Part shown: one piece after another, positions 36,425 through 47,992 of the stretch
Layout: every line of letters begins with the position of its first letter
Numbering within the stretch: position 1 is the first letter of the stretch
Source of the DNA: Porogramme epimiltina
Lineage: Eukaryota > Basidiomycota > Agaricomycetes > Polyporales > Polyporaceae
Length of the DNA stretch: 60,127 bases
Assembly (NCBI GenBank): GCA_900155495.1
Contig: FTLJ01000299.1
Location: forward strand, 1-60,127
Direction: 5' to 3'
The notes under the pieces: generated by a model
The model's database searches: none
Seen by the model: only the letters and a program-made list of their open reading frames with translations
What the model was told of the DNA's origin: nothing
Translations under genes and position numbers: made by a program

Positions 36425-39176
36425 TCACGCTGACGTGCCCACGCTGACCCACGCTGGGGGCGAGACGTCGTGCGCGTCGTCCTCATCATCCGAAGACACG
36501 TCGTCGTCCACCGTGTTCTCCTTGTTCGTCTCAGGCTCCACGAGGAGCTGCATGGGCGCGGGGAGCATGGCGGGCGAAGGGAGGACGGGGATCGCGCCCT
36601 CGAGCTGCATGAGCAGGGCGGCAGCCTCTGCGGCCTTGCGAGCGACCTCCGCCTCCTCGAGCTTCTTGAGCTCTGCAGCGGCCTTTTCCTTCTCGAGGAG
36701 CTCCTTTCTGCGCTGCTCGCGCTGTGGGACGGGACGTCAGCTACTGGGAGCCACGCGAGGGCGGAGAAGAGGCGCCGGGACCGGAAAGGGAAGGGCGATA
36801 ATCGATCTGGATCGGATAACTGACCTCCTGCTTCTCCTTGAGCTCGCGCGCCTCGCGCTCCTTCTTCAGCTTCTCCTTCAACGCCCGCTCGTCGATAACC
36901 CACTGCCCCGCCTCTGCCGCCGCCGCCTCCGGTCGCGACTTGTTCTTCAGCAGATCTGTCACACACCCACCGCAAAAAACAAACACGGCCATGTCAGCAC
37001 TCCTGTCTCCCAGATCGCAGCCTCCCCATATCCAACAAAAATTCCCGCGCAGCGCAGCGGCCAGCACAACGACGCACCCGCTCGCCCGCACGGCACGAGA
37101 CCAACGAACAAACCGGAACACTCACAGCCTTGCAGGGCGGCAACGCTGAACTCCTCGTCCGGGATCGAGTCCGCGAACTTCTTCGCCAGCATCGCCAGCG
37201 TCGCACCATCCAGCGGCTTCGCCGAGTGCTTCGCCTCCAGGATCTCTTCCTCCACAGGCGGCGGAAGGTACGCCTGGTTCTGCAGTCCCGCGTCGCTCAC
37301 CGTGCGCGACCGCTCCTTGCTCCGGCTCGCCGCCGACCGCGGGCTCTGTCCCGCCGTCGAGCTCGTCCGCGACCGGCCTGACGGCAGTCCGTTCGGCAGC
37401 GACGGGAGGGGCGACAGGGGCGTCGACGAGCCGGACGGGCTGGCGGGCTCCGAGGAGAAGGCGGACGAGATGGACGAGAAGAGTGTAGAGCCGGCCGACG
37501 ACGCCCCCGACGGGGACGGCGGGGTCGTGGGGAGCTCGATGCTGTCGAGATCGCCCTCGATCGGCTCGTTGTCTTCGTCGGTGGAGGGGAAGAAGTTGCG
37601 GAAGAGCAGCTCAGCCTGCCATTTCGACGCGTTCTTAAACTCAATCCACACGTCCATCCGCCCAGGCCGAGACAGCGCCGGGTCCAGCCGCTCAAGATGG
37701 TTCGTCGTCCTGTGTACAAACGCAATCCGTCAGCGCGCACGGGGGAGAGGAGAGCAGGGAGCAAGGCGTACGCAAACAGCAGGCGACCCTCCGATGCGGC
37801 CACCCCGTCTAGTGCGTTCAGCAGTCCACTCAAGCTCAGCGTATTGACATCTGACAGCTGCTGCTCCGTCTTGCGTGTGCGACGCGACGAAGACGTGCTC
37901 GTTGTCTGCTCGGACGACGGCTTGTCCTTATTATCGCTCTCGGGGCTACCCGTGGAGTTGCCATCTCGTGATGTGCTGCGCGTGAAGGCCGCGTCAAGAT
38001 CCTCCAAGAGGACAATGCACCGCGCCGGCACACGGCCCATCAGCGTGGTGAGCGTGCTGTCGTTTATCCATGATGACGACAGAGAGACGACGTAAATGTC
38101 AAGCATCAACTCGCCCGCGATGGCGTGAATGAGCGAACTCTTCCCCGATCCCGGCACGCCGTAAAGCAAATACCCTCTCCGGAAGGGAATGCCACGGTCG
38201 GCATACCACTGCAATACCCGACGTCAGCGTTCGGAGCAGAGCGAAGAGCGTGACAGCGTCAAGGCCGGTGGTACTCGGACGCATCCGTCATGCCCCCTGA
38301 CCGAAGCCCGCTGACGTACCTTCTCAGACTTCAGGAAGTCCTTGGTGTCCGACAACAGCATCTCCTTTACACCCGGGTTGAGGACGATCGACGACATTGG
38401 CCGTTTATGCCTCGAATCCGTCCACCTCCAACAGCCATGCGAATCGGCAAAATAGATTTGTATCCGGTGCACCGCCTCGGCCTCGTACTCTTTCTTCGCC
38501 TGGAGAACGAGCTGCTTGAGGATGGAGTTATTCCGGGCGACGACGGACACCGAAATGACCTCGCTGCCGGTGTCACCTTTGCGCCAGCGCTTGACGCGTA
38601 GCCAGTGACCGCGGTAGTAGATGGTGTGGGTCGTGTTCGACGTCGGCTGGAAAACGACACGGGTCTTGACCTTGCCTGGACTGTCGTCTTCGTCATCGTC
38701 GTCATCCCCGAAGGAGTTGTCGGCGATCCGGGAGCCAAAGCCCGGAGTGGAGCTGCGGGTTGTAGTCTCAAACTCGCGGGAGCGCTGCCACTCGGGACGA
38801 CGGGAGAGCCAGAGCATAAGCCAATCGTACGGGTAGTCTTCCTCTGAAAAGTGGGCGGTGAGGAAGAAGGCTGGTGTTGGGAGGCGCGGAAGGTGAGTCA
38901 GCGTGCGGTAACGTCGGGAGGCGGGGGCGAGACGTACAGTTAATGAAGTGGGACCTGGGAACGGGGAGGAGAGGAGGGGAATGTACGTATAGTACGGGGT
39001 GGTGAGCAATGAAAAGCTTATGGGTTGAAGGAAGGAGGGGCATACCAGCCTGAGCTTGCGACGCGTCGCGCGGTCTCGACGGTGCCACCGAGGACGACAA
39101 GCTTCATGCCGTCAATCATGGAAGAGCCTCCGCCGCCGCCGACGAGTGGCTGGACGAGGGATCTGAGGGCGTCCAT
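36425..39176 (-). CDS. Bcs1-like AAA ATPase, extended form
   Basis: Belongs to the BCS1 family of AAA ATPases, whose founder inserts the Rieske Fe-S protein into mitochondrial complex III. Exon 1 (from 39176) encodes MDALRSLVQPLVGGGGGSSM and a short hydrophobic stretch. A 17-nt exon at 38938-38954 joins it to FFLTAHFSEEDYPYDWLMLW. The Bcs1 N-terminal domain follows, including YYRGHWLRVKR and MSSIVLNPGVKEMLLSDTKD. The AAA module shows Walker A GVPGSGKSS, Walker B CIVLLEDLDAAF, and sensor/arginine-finger region TTNHLERLDPALSRPGRMD. Between Walker B and the LNALDGV helix is a Ser-rich insertion of about 45 residues. The C-terminus adds a long Ser/Pro linker, a charged coiled coil (KEKLKKEREARELKEKQE, AELKKLEEAEVARKAAEAAA) and an acidic tail. 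At roughly 700 residues it is much longer than yeast Bcs1 (456). It is probably one of the expanded Agaricomycete paralogues, so its client may differ from the Rieske protein. Confidence 0.88.
38938..38954 (-). other. 17-nt microexon of the Bcs1-like gene
   Basis: Reading the minus strand, GTCCCACTTCATTAACT is preceded by an AG acceptor and followed by GTACGT. It joins ...SGTG-type exon 1 (ending TG) and the exon starting CCTTCTTC to give SGW-SHFIN-SFFLTAHF in frame. Without it the first and third exons do not connect in phase. Confidence 0.65.
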
Positions 39177-42100
39177 GGCGTAGGATGAGTATGTCTGGAG
39201 GTGGGGGAGCCAACGTTGCTGGGGAGGCGAAGGGGGATATGGTGGAGAAGGGGAGAGCGAGGGGGGGTGGTGGAGGTAGGGAGACAAGCGGCGGGGGGCG
39301 CTTGGGAAGGAAGGCGGTTGTTGGCGGTAGAGGATCGGGTCGTATGAGCCTGAGGCGGTCCCCCTGGCTGCTCGATCGGGAGAGCGGGCGAGCGGATGAA
39401 GTGACTCGCGGCCTCTTTTCTGTCTGCGCTCCCGGGCTCCGAGGGCTCGTTGACTCGCAGGACACGCACGCTTGCGCTTGGCCACGCTGCAGCTTGTTGT
39501 GCCACGAAGGGAGAGTCTGGCACCCGCACTCGGACTCGCAGCAGTCGGACTCGGACTCGGGAATCCGGGGCGCGCCCGCGGCTGGTGAGCGCACGGGTGA
39601 AATATGGATGCCACTGAAGTGGCGAAGCGAGGGGTCCTGCGCAGGTCGCACAACGTGTTCGGGTGTCGCCTCGTGCGCGTTCGCGTCCCGGAGAGTGGCA
39701 GGATGGAGGAGTCGCTAGTGGGCAGTCGCCAGTCGGACTCCCAAGTGGACGCGCCCACCCGTGCGGCCGAGTGGCGCCCCGCGGGCTGCTGCGTGCGGCC
39801 CTGGACGGCGCTGCCCAGCGCCCCCGCTGGGGCTGTTTCCAGGCTGTCTCCCCTCTGTCGTCGCCGTTGACTGTTCCGCATCCTCCCACTGTCAACGACC
39901 GGTGTCCAGCAGCCGCCCGGTGCTCACACGGGGTGGCGGCAGGCTGAGGAGAGGTGAGCAGGAGAGCGGACGCGCGCGGGGCAGATGTGACGCGTGCGGC
40001 GGGGGCGAGATCGTCCGCGCCCGCCACCAGGCTGAGCCCGAGCGTGAGCCGGGGCCAAGGCCGCGAGAGGCCGGCGCCCGCCTGGTGCCCGCCGGATGCT
40101 CTCCACGGCGCGCGGGGACGGGGAGAGAAAGGAAGGGCGAGGCCCGGATTGCGCGCGCGGCCGCCCGCCGCGCGCCCGAAGCCCGAAGGAGGCGCGCGCC
40201 GACGCGGAGCAGCTGCCACAGTGGCAGAAACGGGCAGGACGGGCCCGACGGGGGGCGCGGCGGCCCCATCACGCGTCGCCCGGCGTCGCCCCCGTTCTCG
40301 CGTCCAGCGCCGCATCAGCCCCGACCGTGGCCGTTCGCGGGCTCCTCCCGCCCGCCCGGCCCTCTTGTGCCCCATCCAGCCCGCCCAATGCACCCCCTCG
40401 TCCGACGCTGCGCGGGAGACCGACCCGTGCTGGCTCGCCCGCCCGCCTTCTTGGGACGCCTCATGGTTATGGTACGCCCACGCTTCCCGCCCCGGATGCG
40501 GCGCCTGCCCCGCACGGCTCCCCAATGCCGCCACGCCCTCCGCTCGTCTGCACCTCATCATCGGGGCACGAATTCCTGACAGCCCGCCTCGCCGCTAGTC
40601 CGCTTCCGACCCGAGCGAGAACCTCGAACGTGTCCCGCGCCAGCCCCTCATCCTCCCAGACATCCTCCCAGACCCCAGCGCCACCCGGCCCGCGTGGCCC
40701 ACTAGCCGTCCGCTGTTTTCCTTCTCGTGTTGTCCCACCCCCGCCACAAGCGCGCTCGGCACCGGTGCACCCTTGCCCACCCCGCTCGCCGAGTTCTTAT
40801 CCATGCGCATCCGTTTGGAAACCACCACATGTGCTGCTTCGAAAGATGAGGAACAAGGCGCCACCGAGCCTCGTCTACCACAGCCCATCGTCATCGTGCC
40901 CCGCAGCGAGCGGCGCGCTCTTGTCAGACTTGTCTCCGATACAGCCGGCCTCCCCAGTTGCCACCCATTCCGTTATTCCCGCCGCAAAAAGACGTTCTCG
41001 CGTCCCAGTTTGCCGCAACGTGACCTTCGCCGTCCGCGCTGCTTGATATCGATCATCGGTCGGTGGCTTTACAGTCCTTAAGGTCCTCCATATGCCAAAA
41101 TGCATCAGCGGCCCGTCCCTCCTAACTTTCATTTCAGTAACTTTGCCGTCGTTGGGAGGTTCCCGTTGATAGGCCTCACTCACCAATGACTCTATCACGT
41201 CCTCGTGTTCATCCTTGCCAAACCTTCTTTGCTCCCTCTTCGCACGTTGCGACCGGGCCACACCAGTCCGGTATGTGGTTCTATTGCTCGTTTTCCTCCT
41301 CTTCACGCGCCCGCAGAAGCTGGTACAAGGAAGTTTGCGAGACGGACTCGGAGTTGCGCGTGCCTACCACCTTGTGTGTCTTTGATTTCCATGACCGCAT
41401 GTGGGCGCAGCAGCCCATCTTCCCGCTGCTTATCAACACGTCTGCGCACAGGGGAATGTTGTTGGCTGTTGCCGTGAACACACAGCAATGGCGCGTCAGT
41501 ATCTGAATAGGCAGGGGCCCTGTTTCCGTTCGTGTCCTGACAGGAGTAGGGAGCTCCGCCCGGCATGCGGCCAACGGTACCTCGATTGGACCACGCCCCC
41601 GCCACCTGGGACGCAAATCAGAACCAAGTTGAACTGGAGCGACGACGACAACGAATTATAGTGAATACCTCCGGACTGCGCGACACCTCCCGCCCAGGAA
41701 CGCAGCGCTACTTGGCAGATATACGCCCCAATGGGCTGGCTTCCTGGATCTGTACCGCCCTGAGGCGGCCGGCCCAAGTCTCCGCCGTCGGACAGCCGTC
41801 TAAATTGGTTCCTCAGCGGTAGTAGGCACCGGTGCACAAACTTAACCTATCGACTTCTATGGTGCCCATTCATGCAGCACGCCCGTGGGTTTCTGCGGTG
41901 CTGCGTCCCTGCGCACGCACATGGGAGAATGGAAGCAGGGGCGCGCCGGAGCCGGTGCCCTGAAAACGGACGGACGTGGCGGCTTCGGGCGAATCGACGG
42001 CGGCGACTCGGTTCGATTCGCGGGTGTTCTCGTGTGCGACTAGGCGTGAATCGATCGTCGTGCGCTGAGGATCGTGAAGGGAGGAGCTGCCTCGAACGGG

Positions 42101-42221
42101 GCGTGAACGGAGCGGGGTATCAGGCCGCACAAACACCCCACTGGGGCGCGGGGTGCAAGCGAGAGAGGCAAGAATGGTGATACGCTTGCACTGCGATAGG
42201 ACATACATTATATACAACGGG
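39177..42221. other. GC-rich intergenic region without recognised genes
   Basis: About 3 kb between two minus-strand genes. Several long open frames exist on both strands, including one of 481 codons on the minus strand, but all have Arg/Pro/Ala-rich, domain-free translations and overlap each other. A short hexamer-like repeat of CGGACT lies near 39530-39562. The right end (from about 41850) is the DAP1 3' flank. Confidence 0.45.
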
Positions 42222-43031
42222 TCATAGGGCGGAGGTCGTGGTAACGGTGGCGCCTTGAGGGGGAAGATCGATGACTCTCCCGACAATGTTATACCTCTTT
42301 CTGTGGGATCACACATCATTTCAGCCGCATGAAGGCGGACATGGGGGGTGCGTGACCGCCATGTGGGGAGAACGAGGTGGGAAGACACGTACGAGAAGAA
42401 GTCGTACCAATCGTTGAGGGTCTTCATGTCGCCCGCGGAGAGCGTGCTGTAGTCCGAGACAGCGTCTTCGGGCTTTAGACTGGACATGCCAAGGGCGCGT
42501 GAGGCGTCCTTGCCGGCGAAGAGGTTGTACGACTTGCCCTTGCCGTACGTGTCTGGCTTGTGTGACACGTCAAAAACAGTGCCTGGTGCGCCCGGACGGG
42601 GGTAGGGTGAGCAAGGGACACGCTAGAAGCGGCGGGAAGCGGGGTGCACCCTTGATGGCCACATATATGGGCTTTGAGGGGTCCGCGCCGTCGAACTGCT
42701 TGAGGTGCTCCATCGTGAAGGGGTCGTCCTTGGGCGGCGCGAGGTCGGTGCGTGCGGGCTGCATGACTGACTTTGGTTCAGAGGCAGACGCGCTCTTTTC
42801 TTCTGTCTGGGGCGTGGAGGAGGCCTGTGAAGACGGCTGCTGCTGCTTGCGGTTGCGGAGGAGCTGCTGCTCGTAGTTGCGCTTTTCCTCGAGGGAGAGG
42901 CTGGAGGTGGAGCCGTGGGCGTTGGACTCGGAGGACTGGGACGGGGTGCGGACGAGGACGGCCTTTGCAAGGGATGCGAGGACGAATGCGGCGGAGAGGG
43001 CGATGAAAACGCCGGCGAGCTGAGCGAGCAT
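42222..43031 (-). CDS. DAP1: Membrane-associated progesterone receptor / Dap1-type heme-binding protein
   Basis: A cytochrome b5-like heme-1 domain protein. Dap1 and PGRMC1 bind heme and support sterol-synthesising cytochrome P450 enzymes such as Erg11 at the ER. Three exons, 43031-42650, 42582-42393 and 42300-42222, join in frame to 216 residues. The N-terminal helix (AGVFIALSAAFVLASLAKAV) is a membrane anchor. A Gln/Ser-rich linker follows (RNRKQQQPSSQASS). The heme domain runs from FTMEHLKQFDG, DPSKPIYVAIKG and TVFDVSHKPDTYGKGKSYNL to FAGKDASRALGMSS and DWYDFFSKRYNIVGRV. The Tyr of GKGKSYNLFAGKDASRAL is the expected position for MAPR-type Tyr heme ligation. The gene is divergent from the SDR gene at 43372. 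Confidence 0.92.
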
Positions 43032-43371
43032 GTCTGGTGGGCCGGAAGGAAGAGCCTGGCGGGGCGATCGACTCCTTGTGATCTCCTTCCTCTCCCAGAT
43101 TTCACGGGCGAGTCTCCCTCTCGGACGCCCGGCCCGCCCCTTGTCCAGCCACTCAACGACGGCGGATAAGCCTCACAGACGTCGCGGCCATCTTGCTCTC
43201 TTTCTCTAGCACCACCCCTCTCCTCGTGTGCGCATACGCCGCCTCAGTCGAGGGACGAGCCGACAGGCTGCCACGTACATTCTCCCCGCCGCCCTTCCCA
43301 CCGGTGGCTGCGTGTTAGCACGCGCCGTTTGCCGAATTCCCAGAGCTAGCCGGCGACCTACTCTCGTGGAC
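43032..43371. promoter_or_regulatory. Shared promoter region of DAP1 and the SDR gene
   Basis: A gap of 340 bases between two divergent starts. A CT-rich patch near 43190-43220 lies in the leader of the SDR gene. No TATA box is evident. Confidence 0.45.
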
Positions 43372-44794
43372 ATGACTGTAGACACGACCTTCTTCTTGGT
43401 CGGTGCGACTGGTGCGGACGCCCATACATTCTGTCCCGCCTGTTTGACAGACTATGGCCTAGGCTATCTTGGGGGTGCCGTTCTCACCCGCCTCCTCGGC
43501 AGCCCCAACTCTGCACGGTACCACGTTACCGCGCTCGTGCGTAGCGGAGAGAAAGCGCGAGTCTTGAGGACATTCGGAGTCCACGCATTGGTGGGCTCAT
43601 TGGATGACGTTGAGCAGGTCACGTCGCTCGCTGCTCAGGCTGACGTCGTTATAGAATGCGTATGCTGCGTCCTCGTATCATTTCGGAAGAGTGTGGGCTT
43701 ACGGTTTCTCTGATCTGCGTAGGCGGATGCCGATCATATAAAGTCGACGAACGCCATTCTAGCTGGTCTAAGGCAAAGATATATTAAAACAGGGAGGAGG
43801 CCTGCTCTCATACACACGGTGAGCTTCATGTCCTAAGAAATGAGTAAGTGGCTGAATTTCAATCCCAAAGTCCGGTACAGGTTCGCTTGATGAACATTTG
43901 CGTTGTTAAACGGAAGTCGCCTTGACAGATGTTCCAGGCGTTTTGAGCGATCGTGCGGCTGGAATGTACGCCACGAGCATTATTTACTACGACAGCGACC
44001 CCGAGCAAATGGGGAAAATCGCTCCGACCCAGCCCCACAGAAATGTGGATCTGGCTGTCGTTGAGGCGGATAGCCAAGGTTAGCACTGCGAGGAATGTCA
44101 AGGATGGTCATCTTACTATCGGGCAACATCAGGATATGTCAACACGTATATCGTGATGCCGTCGACGATATATGGGGTAGAAGATAACCCTCTGGTCCAG
44201 GCGGGAATAGTGAACCCACAATCGCAGCAAATACCACAACTCATAAAAGCGTCTATAGCCAGAGGAAGAAGTGGCATGGTCGGACTCGGAGCGAATTATA
44301 AGCCCAACGTACACATTGATGACGGCGAGTGCATTATATTACTGACTCCTGTTGGTGACTGACTCCCGTACCGCTAGTCGCGCATTTATACGAAGTCATA
44401 TGGAACGCTGTAATAGCAAGAGATGACATTGGGCATGGTGTAGAGGGTTACTACTTTGGAGAAAACGGAGAGCATACACTATTGAGCGTAGGTGAGGAAA
44501 TAGGAATGGTGCTGCTGGATATGGGCTTGGTAGACGCGGCGACGCCAACGACATTCACACCGGAGGAAATCGGTAAACTCATGGGTGGAGTAAGTCCTGC
44601 CGATACCGCGGTGGTGTTACAACACTGACGCGTTATCCAACTGTGACCTCAAGTCGGATAGCCAAGGAGCCAACTCGCGCTGCAAGGCGGAGCGATCTAG
44701 AGCCATTGGCTGGAAGGCGGAGAAGAGTACGGGTGATATGCGGGCGAGCATCAGGGCGGAGGTCGAGTACATGTTGTCGAAGGTCCCTATGTGA
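43372..44794 (+). CDS. Extended short-chain dehydrogenase / NAD-dependent epimerase family
   Basis: An NAD(P)-binding Rossmann protein of the atypical extended-SDR type, common and uncharacterised in fungi. Eight exons join in frame: 43372-43411, 43463-43659, 43723-43818, 43871-43880, 43929-44078, 44133-44324, 44378-44589 and 44654-44794, giving 345 residues. The N-terminal motif FFLVGATG|YLGGAVLTRLL is the dinucleotide-binding GxxGxxG, split by the first intron. LIHT|SGT|DVPGVLSDRA depends on a 10-nt exon. The central motif YIVMPSTIYGVEDNP gives the substrate side, followed by KPNVHIDD|VAHLYEVIWNAV and EGYYFGENGEHTLLSVGEEI, then SRCKAERSRAIGWKAEKST near the end. The expected YxxxK catalytic pair of classical SDRs is not evident, so an oxidoreductase activity should not be assumed. 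One intron (44325-44377) appears to be GC-AG. Confidence 0.8.
43871..43880 (+). other. 10-nt microexon TCCGGTACAG of the SDR gene
   Basis: It is flanked by CCCAAAG (acceptor) and GTTCGC (donor). It supplies Ser-Gly-Thr between exons ending at 43818 and starting at 43929, giving the family-typical H-T-S-G-T segment and keeping the frame. The introns on either side are 52 and 48 nt. Confidence 0.65.
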
Positions 44795-45045
44795 AAGGAA
44801 TATGGAATAACAAATAGAAAGGCAGCGTAGGACGTTCGGAAAGCAGACAAGGTGTGTAGGACCGGGGTGGCCGGACCGGCGGAATGATTGGGAGGGAGAG
44901 GGCTAAGCGCCGGAGGGCCGGCGGCGCGGAGGGGACGGGCGTCTACTGGGGCGCGTCTGCGGAAAGCCAACTGGCGAGCGCACGCTCCTCGCGCCGACAC
45001 ACTTACCCCTTCCCTCCTCGTCTTGTTTTCCGCCACTGGTCCAAC
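44795..45045. other. Short intergenic spacer
   Basis: About 250 bases between the SDR stop and the API5 start on the same strand. It carries the 3' end of one gene and the promoter of the next. No distinct element is seen. Confidence 0.5.
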
Positions 45046-47992
45046 ATGGATCAAAAACCACTCGCAGAGCAGGAGAGGGACATTCGAGACCTTCTCCGAC
45101 GTGCAGAACGCACGCCAGTCAAGACATCAACGCTTGTCCGCAGTCTTTACTCCTTTCCCTCGCTACGCCTCTGACCCGTCGACCCGTTTCGTTCACCCGC
45201 ATACAGCGTCGAGACACTCTCAAGCGTCTCATTGATCTCGCGCACTCTGACCATACTTCTCTGAAGATTATCGCCGCCACACACCTCAAGTACTTCATTA
45301 AGGACTTCCCGGACCTTGAGGATGACGCCATCAATGCTGTCTACGATCTCTGCGAGGACCCCGTATCAACCGTACGTCCTTCTGCCAAAATTGCCGCATA
45401 CACAGCCTATATCTCTTCTTTGCAGGTCCGCATAAAAGGATACGCTGCTATCGTTGATGTCTCCAGGGAACAGAGCAAGTGGATTAAACGAAATGCGGAC
45501 GTTCTCATTCAGCTTCTCCAAAGTGGTAAGCACCCTTCTATCGTCGGCGATTGCTACGACGTCCCTCCTCTGTTCCCTCTCGCTTTGCCAACCATGCGGC
45601 CTAATCACACTCCTCGCCACTGCACACTTCGAATGATCCGGGACTGACGCTCAATTTCAGATGAACCAGAGGAAGTAACGTTTGTCAAGAGGGCTCTCAC
45701 CCAACACCTCGACATGGACCCTGCGGTGACGTTGGGTGTTATATGTGATCAAATCGTACCTCCCGACGAGCCTCTGGATGAAGAGGAAGTTGCCATTCGG
45801 GAGAGGCTTCGTTCTTTGGTATTGGCTTTCCTTGCTGGAGAGGCCAAACGCCCCCTAATGGAACGCCATGCGAGTGTCGCTGGCAGTCCAGGAGAACAGG
45901 TCCTAGTCTCGGGTTTATTCAAGGTTAGCTAGTGTTCATATAAAAATCGATCCGAAAGGCTCACGCCACTGTATTGTTTCAGGCAGTTGCAAAGCTCCCG
46001 GCCAGCGAAGCTCAAACAATCATCAAGGATATTCTCGCCTCCCTTCCGTCGTTCAAACCACCATCTTCTCGAGGCAAAGAATTGCTTGATATTATCCTCG
46101 CCCAACTGCGCGCCACACTCAAGTCCGATTTTCCCTCTGACGCTGAACACATTTCGCTCGATACCTCCAAAAAGTACTTGGATCTTGCATTGTTCATCAC
46201 TACGGACAAACGCCTCGCACATTCAAGCCATCTGCTCCGCTTCTTCTATTCTTCCCTCGCCACAAAGCACGTCCTAAGTCGTCTCGACGAGGATGGCCAG
46301 GCATATATCGTCGAGGGAGTTGCAAGAACCCTTGCTGTCTGTGAAGAAGCTGGAAACCGCGCGCCACCCACAGCACCTGCCGCCGATCTGGGCAAGACTC
46401 CTGGTGGCGCTTCAGAGGCTGCCGAAGATGCAGCGCTACGTCGTCAGTTTCCCGATGTATGCGCCGTCTTGCTTGAGGTGAGCATCGGAGGTCAGGTGAT
46501 GCGGACGATATACTTAGATGTACTGTAGACCATCGCGTATATGCCGCTTCAAGAGCGCAGACCCTGGAAGGCGTGCCATACATTGGTTCAAATGATTGCT
46601 CGCGTACGTTCCCATTCAGGTATCTCGGCACAGACTCTGATTTAGTTGTCTCCAGCGTAAGCGAGACACTCATTGGCATATCCCTCGGCCACTTCTCGAC
46701 GCCCTCCGTCACATCGAGTCTCTCCCTATCCCACCTCAGGCCACTGTCCAAGAAAAGACTGCGCAAGAGCAGGTACACAGTGTCATCAGGGTTCGCAATG
46801 GGCCGCTTCTCGTTCTCCCGTCATGTCTCCGACGATCTCCTCTTTTCTTTTCTTGCCTTGTTTTATGCAGTCATTCCTCGAACCGGTCAAGACTTCCCCG
46901 GTCGACGCGCAGGCAGACGCTTCAGCTCCGTCACCTCAGCATGATATCGATGGAGAAAAAGGTAACGTGCATGCCCCGGTAGGAAATGGACGAGCGGATG
47001 GAGATGCCTACACGAGTCACCTCGCAGGTGGCGATGGGAGCCCTCAGAAGGCCGACCAGCGGAGATCCGCTAACCAGAACAAGCGGAAGGCCGATTCACC
47101 GAACGGGCCTTCGCTAGATTCACCCTCATCCGGTGCAAATATCCCGGTCCACCAGGGCTCATCAGGGCCGCCGGCCTCTCTTCCTCCACGACCTTCCGCC
47201 GCTACCGTTGCGTCAAGTTTGGGTGGAACGCTAGATGCTTCTCGGTCCGACAGGCCATGGGAGAAGGCAGGGTTAGGAAGACAACGACGTTCATCCCCTC
47301 CTAGCGCGCTGGACTCTCCGTCATCCGCTGGCCCTTCCACCGTCGGACCTCCGCAGGACGCCGGCGAATATAGGTCAGCGAAGAAACCTAGGGCAGACGA
47401 TCGCCCGCGCGGTGCGATGGGCTCAACTCCGGTGTTTACGACTATTCGCGGTGCGGCGACAGCATTGGATTCTGGGGACGTGTCAGGCAAAGGGAAGGCC
47501 ACAGAAGGCTCTGCTTCGACGTCCACCCCATCTCTCCTCAGTCGCATGATGAATGGGGGGACGGTTTCGCCAAGTGCACGTTCCCACGAACGAGACGGGG
47601 GTCGTAGATCCGGTCGGGGTGGTGGTAGCGGCGAGAAGTCGAAGGAGTGGGAAGGAGAGGGAAGGAATCCGGGTGCAGTCCCCGCGGTCCCTGCCAAACG
47701 GCGCTCAGACGCCTCCGCAAACGCACCGTCGTCGACCGCCCGTCCTGTGCAGACTTCGGTGACATTCTCGTCGGGCCGCGCGCACCAGCCGCAGTCATCC
47801 GTGGATCCGGACAAGGACCCAGTCGGTGGATATAGTATCCGCGGTGCGGCGAAGGCGAAGGCGGCTGGTCGGACATCACCTACTTCCGGAGAAGGCGCAG
47901 GGTCGCTATTGCAGCGCATGCAGCCACAGCGGGAGGGAAGCGGGCATAGTTCAGATGGAGGCAGAAGAAAGAAGAGGATGAAGCATTCTTAG
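45046..47992 (+). CDS. API5: Apoptosis inhibitor 5 (API5/AAC-11) homologue
   Basis: API5 is a HEAT/ARM-type helical-repeat nuclear protein known as an anti-apoptotic factor in animals and linked there to chromatin condensation and mRNP factors; its fungal role is not established. The first exon (from 45046) reads MDQKPLAEQERDIRDLLRRA. The join to RRDTLKRLIDLAHSDH requires a short intron ending at 45206. Family segments are FPDLEDDAINAVYDLCED, VRIKGYAAIVDVSREQSKWI, KRNADVLIQLLQS, LTQHLDMDPAVTLGVICDQI and RPWKACHTLVQMIAR. The folded region ends near LEPVKTSP, and a long disordered Ser/Pro/Gly tail with KRKADSPN and a C-terminal GGRRKKRMKHS basic signal follows. In the tail a two-part motif, IRGAA then SLLxRM, occurs twice. 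Confidence 0.92.

Noticed and set aside
39116..40561. A 481-codon minus-strand frame
   Set aside because: The translation is Arg/Pro/Ala-rich with no family motif, and it overlaps the Bcs1-like first exon in another frame. Long accidental frames are expected at this GC content.
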